Below the pieces are notes generated by a model, which was given only the letters and a program-made list of their open reading frames with translations, was not told the DNA's origin and did not search any database. Below are positions 53,998 to 61,224 of a DNA stretch of 64,000 bases, in pieces; position 1 is the stretch's first letter, and each line of letters begins with the position of its first letter. Source of the stretch: Vibrio gigantis (lineage in GTDB: Bacteria > Pseudomonadota > Gammaproteobacteria > Enterobacterales > Vibrionaceae); contig NZ_AP025493.1 of NCBI RefSeq assembly GCF_024347515.1, positions 248,001 to 312,000 on the forward strand. The letters are read 5' to 3'. The position numbers and the translations under genes were made by a program.

Positions 53998-54456
53998 ATG
54001 CTTAAAGATGTACTTAAAACTAGGCGAGACCTACTAAATTTAAAACAAAGTGATGTTGCAGAGTTTGTTGGTGTGACCCCCCAAACATATATGAAATGGG
54101 AAAATGGGAAGAACGAGCCTAAGGCTAGTAATATCAAAAACTTAGCCGAAATCTTAAAAGTTAGTGAAATGGAGATTTGCCGTGGTGAACTATTCGACGT
54201 TGATGCTCACGAACAAGTAGAGTTCATGAAAACTGTTGCATCGATGCAAAGGTATATTGATAGTGTCACTTTTACATCAATTCTTCATAAATTCATTTTA
54301 GACAAAAATGAATTTCTCTCTGAACTAGATTTAATGATGCGAAAGCAGCACGGTATAAACATCAAAGACATGGAAAATGTGTCAGATGAGGTTTCGTTTA
54401 AAGCTCAAGAAAAAGCAGAGCTAAGTGGTGAGTCTAACTGGGAAAGGTTACCGTAA
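53998..54456 (+). CDS. XRE-family phage repressor, RstR-like (copy 1)
   Basis: A 152-aa protein with an N-terminal helix-turn-helix of the Cro/CI type (LKTRRDLLNLKQSDVAEFVG, then TPQTYMKWENGKNEPKASN, residues about 5-60) and a C-terminal helical part for dimer formation. It is divergent from rep, the position of RstR in CTXphi, and should silence the rep promoter. AGGAG lies seven bases before the ATG. Confidence 0.87.
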   Translation: MLKDVLKTRRDLLNLKQSDVAEFVGVTPQTYMKWENGKNEPKASNIKNLAEILKVSEMEICRGELFDVDAHEQVEFMKTVASMQRYIDSVTFTSILHKFILDKNEFLSELDLMMRKQHGINIKDMENVSDEVSFKAQEKAELSGESNWERLP

Positions 54457-54960
54457 TCCGGAATTCCGGACTTAATTCGGGTGTTACAGGAACCCGAACC
54501 TGAGAGCGCCAGTTTTGCGCGCTACGCTTGCCTCCCAAAATCTGCCTCTCTCTCATCATGATCATGACTGGGGGGTTGGATAGTTGGCTTATATACCAAG
54601 TAATAAAAAAGCCCAGCTATAAAGTTAGGCTTTCCTTTCTGACGCGCTTCGCTTGTCGACTCATTTTCGCTCTACAAGCGTAGCTTATAGCAGTGAAAAT
54701 CGAGTTAAATAGACAAACATAAACTGCACGATAAAATTTGAGATCTGTATCACAAAATATTTTACGGAAAATTAAATGCTAATAAAATCAAATGCTTGAG
54801 CTTATGCTTTATATGATTACCGTACAATAAATTATGTTACTTCCTTAAACATACAGGTTGCCTAAAGAGAGCTTTGATATAATTTGACTCTTCGACGGTA
54901 CTGTTACAAAAAAGCCCTAAGCATTCGGCTCAGGGCTCTTAATTTAGGGAGATCAACTAT
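54457..54960. other. Noncoding palindrome-rich region, candidate origin (copy 1)
   Basis: It starts with a perfect 14-bp palindrome TCCGGAATTCCGGA (54457-54470), then a TTCGGGT/ACCCGAA hairpin (54476-54498), a terminator-like hairpin at 54605-54635 that may end the repressor mRNA, and an AGCCCTAAGC hairpin at about 54913-54938. Filamentous phages keep plus and minus origins and the packaging signal as hairpins in such a region. A TATAAT is at about 54888-54893. Confidence 0.45.
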
Positions 54961-55050
54961 ATCGAAGACCTGACAAACCTACTATTGGCAATAGCTGCTG
55001 TGATAACCGCAATAACAGCCCTAGTCAAAATCATAAAAAGCAAAAACTAA
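54961..55050 (+). CDS. 29-aa hydrophobic peptide, ATC start candidate (copy 1)
   Basis: An open frame that reads IEDLTNLLLAIAAVITAITA then LVKIIKSKN: one membrane helix with a basic tail. AGGGAG lies at 54946-54951, a good distance before ATC at 54961, and no ATG, GTG or TTG exists in frame after the upstream stop at 54940-54942. A TATAAT promoter element and a leader hairpin precede it, and a terminator follows within 10 bases. This layout fits a type I toxin or a minor coat protein of the gpVII/gpIX size. Confidence 0.45.
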   Translation: MEDLTNLLLAIAAVITAITALVKIIKSKN

Positions 55051-55057
55051 TCTATCC

Positions 55058-55093
55058 AAGCCTGAAGAGTTACAGCTCTTTGGGCTTTCTTTT
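55058..55093 (+). terminator. Terminator after the hydrophobic peptide (copy 1)
   Basis: AAGCC..AAGAG / CTCTT..GGCTT stem followed by TCTTTT. A second hairpin, AAGGCCAGC/GCTGACCTT, is at 55201-55221. Confidence 0.78.
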
Positions 55094-55297
55094 GCCAAGT
55101 AATCATAAGACTATCTAATCGTTAAAACAAGAACCCGCGTATTATGCAAATTATATTACGGGCTTCAATCGTAAAACGATTCTCACGATGAGCATTAAAA
55201 AAGGCCAGCAAGCTGACCTTTCTAATTGAGCATATCCCTCGCCCACGTTTGATTTCATTCAGGCTTTCAGCAAACCTCTAAACATAATTTAGACCCA

Positions 55298-55308
55298 TAA
55301 TACGCACT
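55298..55308. other. XerC half-site joining copies 1 and 2
   Basis: TAATACGCACT, identical to the XerC arm of dif at 51975. The six bases before it are GACCCA and the preceding 11 bases do not match the XerD arm, so this is the element's own att sequence. Confidence 0.88.
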
Positions 55309-55341
55309 TAGGCTAGTTTGTTTTTGAGGGGCTTTCTGGGC

Positions 55342-55782
55342 TCATACAGAGATTCTGAACGTTGTTACTGACAAGGTTTTACGAGCATGTTCCATTGCTT
55401 GCTGGTCTGTCTCATATGGCCCATAGATTTTTACGTTGTGGTTTTCATCTTTATCAACGCTTGTCACTGACATGAACCAGTCACCAACCAAGAATATCTC
55501 ATCAGCAAGTTCATTCACTTCTTGGAAGTTTAAGCCAACAACATTCGACACCATACATTGAACTTGGTCTGTGTCATCTCGATAACCGAGCATCTGTACA
55601 TAGTTATTGTTGGACTCACTCATGAGCAGCATTTCTTTTAGTAACTCTAAGCTGTCGAAGACTTTTTTGTACTGACGCTTGGCAACTACATCATTGGCAT
55701 CATCAACGGCTTTATCTACATCGTTGTGTAACCAGTTAATGACTTCTTGGAGCTCATCAGATTTCATGACTTGATCTTCCAT
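55342..55782 (-). CDS. Unknown satellite protein, 146 aa (copy 2)
   Basis: Identical in protein sequence to the gene at 52019-52459, with the same one-base overlap with the ssDNA-binding gene. No family recognised. Confidence 0.8.
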   Translation of the reverse strand: MEDQVMKSDELQEVINWLHNDVDKAVDDANDVVAKRQYKKVFDSLELLKEMLLMSESNNNYVQMLGYRDDTDQVQCMVSNVVGLNFQEVNELADEIFLVGDWFMSVTSVDKDENHNVKIYGPYETDQQAMEHARKTLSVTTFRISV

Positions 55783-56057
55783 TATTTCATCGACCTCACG
55801 AGCTTAATGCCGAAGCGTTTTAATTCCAGTCCACCGAAGTTATTCACGGTAAAGCTTGAGCTATCAAGTTCGTAGTTTCCTGATTTATATGCAGATTGGT
55901 CGTCTTGTAACGATAGCTTCATTTCGACTGGGAACTTACCACCTAGATATGCATATCCGACTTGTTCTCTTATCGTTCTAGCTTGTTTACCATCTTTGCC
56001 TGGTAATGTTCTTGTGATTGGTTGTTCATGTTCTGGGAAGATTTCTACTTTCAACAT
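55782..56057 (-). CDS. M13 gpV-like ssDNA-binding protein (copy 2)
   Basis: Identical to the 91-aa protein at 52459-52734; it coats single-stranded phage DNA. Confidence 0.85.
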   Translation of the reverse strand: MLKVEIFPEHEQPITRTLPGKDGKQARTIREQVGYAYLGGKFPVEMKLSLQDDQSAYKSGNYELDSSSFTVNNFGGLELKRFGIKLVRSMK

Positions 56058-56066
56058 ATCTTTTCC

Positions 56067-57176
56067 TTAAGCTACGTAAGCTTTAAACGGCAGCACGTTT
56101 GACTGCGCAGCCTTTGGTAGTTGATACCAAGCTGGTACCAGTAATGGTTGAACTTCTATTTCTTTCGAACGCTTCAACGTTGGACACATTCTAGAGACAT
56201 CGAACTGTTGACCGATATCGATACCGATTTTTTTCAATCTGGCTTTATGTTCATAGAACTGAGAGCGATTCAGTGTTTCTCTAAGGTCAGTGCCGTTCTG
56301 CCATAACGTGAAGTAATTCATGGTTGTATTTGCTTTGCGAACTGTATCGACAACTCCACAAGATAAAAGTTGTTGAGCTATCGTTTCGTGGTGATCATGT
56401 GAGACTGATATTGTGTTCATAGCATTCTCGAAGTTTTGTAAGTGTGGTAAGAAGTCATGCTCTTTTACGTAGCCGTAAAATTGCAGGTTGTATCTCTTCA
56501 ACAACTTCTGCCTTAAGCTACTTTCTAGTCGAACGACTCCATTTTTTTCACAGTATTCAATTAGTTGATTGATATAACTAAGTGTATCAGCGTCTAGATT
56601 TTTGACTTTTTTCATGTGACGGCGTAACTCGACGCCTTTTGTATATAGCTTAATTACCTCCCATTCTGACCCCTCGCCCCAGTAGCAACTAGTACCATCC
56701 GGATAGAGTTTTGGTTTACGACCGCGTCCCATTTGGATTGAGGACATTCCTCGTATAAAAGATTGTTCACTGCCCTTGCCTACTGACATGTTTCGAGTCC
56801 AGTCGATACTCGTAATTTCAGCCCCATCACCTACAAGTGAAGAAGCTTTACCATCAGGGGATTGTCTATGTGATAGGCGGGTATTTTTTGTAAATGGCGG
56901 TAGGTCATATTTGGATAAAATATGGTTATAGATTTCCACACACTGCTCGATAGTTTCGAGTCCAAAAAGATTGTCCTGACGCTGCCAGCGAGATGGGTTT
57001 CCTTCAACTCTTACACGGTATCCATCACATCTAATCGTCAACTTTGTACTGAAAGAACCTTCAAGTATTTTTTGATTCACTGAGGGAGGTAGTTTCTCAC
57101 CAGTTTCCAAATCAACTCGCTCAATAACATGACGACCAACAAGCGGAAGCCCGCCTGAATGATGATCTTGTTGCAT
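56067..57176 (-). CDS. RstA/gpII-like replication initiation protein (copy 2)
   Basis: Identical to the protein at 52744-53853. The same start choice applies (ATG at 57176). Confidence 0.82.
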   Translation of the reverse strand: MQQDHHSGGLPLVGRHVIERVDLETGEKLPPSVNQKILEGSFSTKLTIRCDGYRVRVEGNPSRWQRQDNLFGLETIEQCVEIYNHILSKYDLPPFTKNTRLSHRQSPDGKASSLVGDGAEITSIDWTRNMSVGKGSEQSFIRGMSSIQMGRGRKPKLYPDGTSCYWGEGSEWEVIKLYTKGVELRRHMKKVKNLDADTLSYINQLIEYCEKNGVVRLESSLRQKLLKRYNLQFYGYVKEHDFLPHLQNFENAMNTISVSHDHHETIAQQLLSCGVVDTVRKANTTMNYFTLWQNGTDLRETLNRSQFYEHKARLKKIGIDIGQQFDVSRMCPTLKRSKEIEVQPLLVPAWYQLPKAAQSNVLPFKAYVA

Positions 57177-57189
57177 GAATAAACGGTCG

Positions 57190-57263
57190 ATAAAGAACAA
57201 TGTAAAAAACCCTGTCAACTATGATTTATCACAGCTTAAACTTTACTTTTAGACATGTAAAGT
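57190..57263. promoter_or_regulatory. rep/repressor control region (copy 2)
   Basis: Repeats the copy 1 elements: rep -35 TTGACA (57218-57213, minus), near-LexA box at 57219-57234 and the ACTTTAC/GTAAAGT inverted repeat at 57240-57263. Confidence 0.5.
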
Positions 57264-57320
57264 CGAGGTATGAAAAATAGCATGTATAATTATTAAAAAT
57301 GATATTCACAGGAGTTTCGG

Positions 57321-57779
57321 ATGCTTAAAGATGTACTTAAAACTAGGCGAGACCTACTAAATTTAAAACAAAGTGATGTTGCAGAGTTTGTTGGTGTGAC
57401 CCCCCAAACATATATGAAATGGGAAAATGGGAAGAACGAGCCTAAGGCTAGTAATATCAAAAACTTAGCCGAAATCTTAAAAGTTAGTGAAATGGAGATT
57501 TGCCGTGGTGAACTATTCGACGTTGATGCTCACGAACAAGTAGAGTTCATGAAAACTGTTGCATCGATGCAAAGGTATATTGATAGTGTCACTTTTACAT
57601 CAATTCTTCATAAATTCATTTTAGACAAAAATGAATTTCTCTCTGAACTAGATTTAATGATGCGAAAGCAGCACGGTATAAACATCAAAGACATGGAAAA
57701 TGTGTCAGATGAGGTTTCGTTTAAAGCTCAAGAAAAAGCAGAGCTAAGTGGTGAGTCTAACTGGGAAAGGTTACCGTAA
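57321..57779 (+). CDS. XRE-family phage repressor, RstR-like (copy 2)
   Basis: Identical to the 152-aa repressor at 53998-54456. Two copies double the gene dose for immunity against the same element. Confidence 0.87.
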   Translation: MLKDVLKTRRDLLNLKQSDVAEFVGVTPQTYMKWENGKNEPKASNIKNLAEILKVSEMEICRGELFDVDAHEQVEFMKTVASMQRYIDSVTFTSILHKFILDKNEFLSELDLMMRKQHGINIKDMENVSDEVSFKAQEKAELSGESNWERLP

Positions 57780-58283
57780 TCCGGAATTCCGGACTTAATT
57801 CGGGTGTTACAGGAACCCGAACCTGAGAGCGCCAGTTTTGCGCGCTACGCTTGCCTCCCAAAATCTGCCTCTCTCTCATCATGATCATGACTGGGGGGTT
57901 GGATAGTTGGCTTATATACCAAGTAATAAAAAAGCCCAGCTATAAAGTTAGGCTTTCCTTTCTGACGCGCTTCGCTTGTCGACTCATTTTCGCTCTACAA
58001 GCGTAGCTTATAGCAGTGAAAATCGAGTTAAATAGACAAACATAAACTGCACGATAAAATTTGAGATCTGTATCACAAAATATTTTACGGAAAATTAAAT
58101 GCTAATAAAATCAAATGCTTGAGCTTATGCTTTATATGATTACCGTACAATAAATTATGTTACTTCCTTAAACATACAGGTTGCCTAAAGAGAGCTTTGA
58201 TATAATTTGACTCTTCGACGGTACTGTTACAAAAAAGCCCTAAGCATTCGGCTCAGGGCTCTTAATTTAGGGAGATCAACTAT

Positions 58284-58373
58284 ATCGAAGACCTGACAAA
58301 CCTACTATTGGCAATAGCTGCTGTGATAACCGCAATAACAGCCCTAGTCAAAATCATAAAAAGCAAAAACTAA
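58284..58373 (+). CDS. 29-aa hydrophobic peptide, ATC start candidate (copy 2)
   Basis: Same sequence and context as 54961-55050, with the terminator following at 58381-58416. Confidence 0.45.
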   Translation: MEDLTNLLLAIAAVITAITALVKIIKSKN

Positions 58374-58620
58374 TCTATCCAAGCCTGAAGAGTTACAGCT
58401 CTTTGGGCTTTCTTTTGCCAAGTAATCATAAGACTATCTAATCGTTAAAACAAGAACCCGCGTATTATGCAAATTATATTACGGGCTTCAATCGTAAAAC
58501 GATTCTCACGATGAGCATTAAAAAAGGCCAGCAAGCTGACCTTTCTAATTGAGCATATCCCTCGCCCACGTTTGATTTCATTCAGGCTTTCAGCAAACCT
58601 CTAAACATAATTTAGACCCA

Positions 58621-58631
58621 TAATACGCAGT
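58621..58631. other. Right XerC half-site with one mismatch
   Basis: TAATACGCAGT, one base different from the XerC arm TAATACGCACT carried by the element. If integration was XerC-mediated at this boundary, this arm is the original chromosomal one. Confidence 0.75.
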
Positions 58632-58839
58632 CGAGGCATTAAAATCTGCGAGGATTACGAGACCTTGCTCTGGGTAGATTTTACGTACGCGCTGCGTAAA
58701 TTCACGCATTTGGATTTAGCTACACGTTAGCTCCAAATAACTCACGCCATTTTCACAGCACCGGTTAAATACTTTCAAGCTCTAAACAAAGCGCCTGTTA
58801 AAATTTGGCTTTAGATCATTACAGATGCCCGCCAGACCA

Positions 58840-58902
58840 TTACGTTGCTTTGTTCACGAAAAAGCAATTCTCATCTGATGCAAACCACTGAATATCTAAC
58901 AC
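58840..58902 (-). pseudogene. Gene-start remnant with strong ribosome site
   Basis: AGGAGGAG six bases before a GTG start, then only 20 codons (MLDIQWFASDENCFFVNKAT) to a stop. The perfect ribosome site with such a short frame suggests the 5' end of a broken gene. Family unknown. Confidence 0.4.
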
Positions 58903-59097
58903 GTTAAACTCCTCCTAACTTATACCGATGGCTACACAGAGCTGAGCGTAAGTTTTGTAAGCAATTCTGCTGTTCTGTTTTAGATTTCACACACGCGACT
59001 AGGTTAACTACACAAACGAAATCTAGATACTTGGTTTTATGCTACCTAAGATTGGTTGTTTCTAGCTTTAACGCCGTGAGTCCCATGGCAAAACCAT

Positions 59098-59280
59098 CTA
59101 CGAATACACTAGAATCTTTACATTTGATCCTACTCTGTGGAAACCTACGCTTCGTACTAGCTTTGCCTTTGAACCACCGAGTTTTAAGGCCTTAAACCTC
59201 GCCGTTACCAAATCTTGTTTATCACCAGCCGCAAGTTCAACTTGGCCAGCGCTCAAATGTACAAAGAAATCAGGCTCCGA
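59098..59280 (-). pseudogene. 3' remnant of an unknown gene
   Basis: A 60-codon open frame with good coding character, reading SEPDFFVHLSAGQVELAAGD to ...RVGSNVKILVYS and a stop. It has a stop immediately upstream and no usable start, so it is the end of a truncated gene. No family recognised. Confidence 0.45.
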
Positions 59281-59481
59281 TCATGTATAACTCTAACAAT
59301 TCAGGTGTTTATTTTTGAGGTTATCTCGACACGTTCTACTTACTCACTGTAAAGTACATATTTTAAAAAGTGACAGTGCAACATTGTTGAATTCAACTTA
59401 AAGAACATTAGTTGATGGCCCGCTACTTGGAGAGCTTATAAAGGGCTTAGATTCTCTCTAATGATAAAAAGCTACCCGCGC

Positions 59482-59511
59482 AATTTAACTGTACATTCAT
59501 ACAGTTAAATT
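59482..59511. promoter_or_regulatory. Perfect LexA-like palindrome
   Basis: AATTTAACTGTA and TACAGTTAAATT are exact 12-bp complements around 6 bp, containing CTGT-N8-ACAG (59489-59504). No intact gene follows on either strand, so it looks like the promoter of a lost SOS-controlled gene. Confidence 0.55.
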
Positions 59512-59700
59512 TATATCCCCGCAAGAACGGGACTTACTGAGTAAAACACGTTCAAAATCAACGTTCTTTGCTCAATTTTTGAACTTCTATTTGGTTTAAT
59601 GGCTCTCTTTTCTGTATAAAGAACAGCTCAGAACTAATTTTTAGGGTATAGCGATTCTACGAATACAAATACTCTAACTTTGATTGAACCTACTCTAAAG

Positions 59701-59711
59701 TAATGCGCATT
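59701..59711. other. XerC-arm-like sequence
   Basis: TAATGCGCATT differs at one position from the V. cholerae-type arm TAATGCGCACT and at two from the local arm. It could be the edge of an older Xer-dependent insertion, or chance. Confidence 0.3.
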
Positions 59712-59833
59712 GGGTTCGAATCACGTGTACGGATTAACATCACGAGCGACAAAGCATTCCGAAAACGCTACATATTTCTCTCGATTTTTTGACTAGCAAT
59801 AAACCTTCTGTGTAACTCTCTTTTGATAAGATT

Positions 59834-60256
59834 ATGAACAAGAGCTACATCATTGATCCAGACAAATACCCTACGCTGGTTAACACTGATAGCACTCATA
59901 ATGATGGCACAATTGGCTTATTACGCAGTTCAAAAGATGGAATTGAGTTACAGTGTGACTTTAAGCGAGCTAAGGTTCTCATCCAATTTGTCACTACCGC
60001 AAATGAAACACTTGGCGAGCAGTATTTGCCTTATCGCTGGGGTGGTGAGGAGTTTCTACTCGTTTGGCTAGAATAAGTGGCGCTACAGTGTCACGAATTA
60101 ATCGATGTTCTGTACCTGGCTATGAACAAAAATGCACGGCCTAACACGATTAGTATAACGGCTTCTAATGGTGTAAAGCAGAATGATTCGATACGTTATG
60201 TGATTACACGTGCAGACAAAGTGCTGTATGAAGCGAAGGACAACGGACGAAACTAA
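59834..60256 (+). pseudogene. GGDEF-domain pseudogene
   Basis: The frame from 59834 encodes the GGDEF active loop YRWGGEEFLLV and stops at TAA (60074-60076). The same frame then continues open for 59 codons and ends RADKVLYEAKDNGRN, the normal GGDEF C-terminus. So one in-frame stop breaks the domain. The part before the loop no longer matches a GGDEF N-terminus (no DxLTGLxNR), so the 5' end is lost or scrambled. It is a dead diguanylate cyclase fragment. Confidence 0.75.
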
Positions 60257-61012
60257 GTCGTAACATTTTATTAAGGCTCGCTAGACTGGACTGAACCTAC
60301 ATATTCAACTCTCGGCCACAACTTTATCAACGCGCGAAAACTCTGTCGATATCAACTCTCCACTCAAGAACCCGTTAGATTTTTAACTGCTGACTAAACA
60401 AACCCATAAGCTTTGTTGTCTCATCAGAATTCTAATCAATTTGGATACCTCTAAGCGCACTTTCATCATCTGAAATAACACTATCTGTAACCAATAACAT
60501 TATCAGGTTGATACGTATCGCTCCTGAATCGCTCTATAAGCAGCTCTTCCTTACTAAGCACTTGTTCTTAAAGTCGCGTATTTGCCGAGTAAAGCTTGCT
60601 CTAAGCGGTGGTCAGTCACACGCGGTACGGGTTTGAACATTACCGTCATTACTTCTCTCGCTCTGTTCTTACATTTCTCTGCTTGTGAATATTCATACAC
60701 TCGTACCCACCAAAAATACAAGTCACAACGTCACTAGCCTCAAAAATTGCCACATATTTACCCGCTTAGATTAGGCGTCATAAATACTGACACCCAAAAT
60801 GGCGATTGTTTTACTTTCAGATCTCACTGTAATTTAATTACAACCCTAGACTAAGGAAAGTCTCAAAGGTTGATCATCCTGATGTAACTTATTGAATAAG
60901 CTGTATTTGAGGTTTTTTGACAGGTTGGAATTTAGGGTTACTGTAGGGTTGTTATGTGCGAGATAATATACTAAAGGGAATAGATTTTAGTTATAGTGCA
61001 CCAAGTTAGTAA

Positions 61013-61038
61013 AAAAGAAGGGCTGATGCCCTACTCTT
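61013..61038 (-). terminator. Terminator of the vxr operon
   Basis: On the minus strand AGGGC ATCA GCCCT with flanking AGAAG/CTTCT and a run of T; it begins at the stop codon of vxrE. Confidence 0.75.
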
Positions 61039-61183
61039 CTTTATTACTCATTTCTTCACGAATTTGCTCAGCGACGATTTTAATGGCTTGCGCTGTGCTG
61101 ATGCCCTGAGTCATCATTTCTTGAATTCGTTCAACAGCTTTCTGTTGTTCTTCGTGAGAAAGAGTTGGTAAGTCGTTTAGCAT
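61031..61183 (-). CDS. vxrE: YoaH-like UPF0181 small protein, VxrE
   Basis: A 50-aa protein starting [20 protein letters not shown] and containing [16 protein letters not shown], which matches E. coli YoaH (UPF0181: [20 protein letters not shown]). The function of YoaH is unknown. GAGGAG lies eight bases before the ATG. It follows the TraF-like gene by 41 bp and ends the operon, the position of vxrE in V. cholerae as I recall it. Confidence 0.82.
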   Translation of the reverse strand: [50 protein letters not shown]

Positions 61184-61224
61184 GTTCTGCTCCTCTGTTT
61201 AGGAGCAGAACTATATAAGGACTG

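Larger units (their letters stand above)
51975..55297. mobile_element. Xer-dependent filamentous-phage-like satellite, copy 1
   Basis: A 3323-bp element bounded by XerC-arm sequences TAATACGCACT at 51975 and 55298. It carries, on the minus strand, rep, an ssDNA-binding protein and an unknown gene, with a divergent repressor and a noncoding part with several hairpins and a tiny hydrophobic ORF. At its right edge the arm is preceded by the element's own centre GACCCA and a non-XerD sequence, so only the XerC side matches dif. This is the layout of XerC-first integrating elements such as CTXphi and TLCphi. No structural phage genes are recognised. Confidence 0.88.
55298..58620. mobile_element. 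Xer-dependent filamentous-phage-like satellite, copy 2
   Basis: Second tandem copy, offset exactly 3323 bp. All four proteins are identical to copy 1 and the noncoding sequence appears identical by eye, so the duplication is recent or kept uniform. Such tandem arrays are the form in which CTXphi-type elements produce circular single-stranded genomes. Confidence 0.88.
58632..61010. other. Decayed low-coding region right of the element
   Basis: About 2.4 kb with no intact gene, scattered fragments of open frames and many stops. Contents I can support are the minus-strand remnants at 58840-58902 and 59098-59280, a LexA-like palindrome at 59482-59511, a XerC-arm-like sequence at 59701-59711 and the GGDEF pseudogene at 59834-60256. 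A 39-codon minus frame also begins at ATG 58709 (MREFTQRVRKIYPEQGLVIL) and runs into copy 2. Nothing recognisable is seen between 60257 and 61010. Confidence 0.7.

Noticed and set aside
51986..58620. Zot, pIII or major coat genes in the satellite
   Set aside because: Every ORF above about 80 aa is accounted for, and none has the Zot P-loop or coat features. The tiny hydrophobic ORF is the only possible coat candidate.
58632..59100. Integron attC-like sequences
   Set aside because: GCGCCTGTTAAAA near 58790 recalled an attC end, but I found no paired half-sites, stem structure or integrase, so it is not called.
59853..60071. 72-aa frame overlapping the GGDEF pseudogene
   Set aside because: The other frame carries the real GGEEF loop and GGDEF C-terminus; this one is a shadow.
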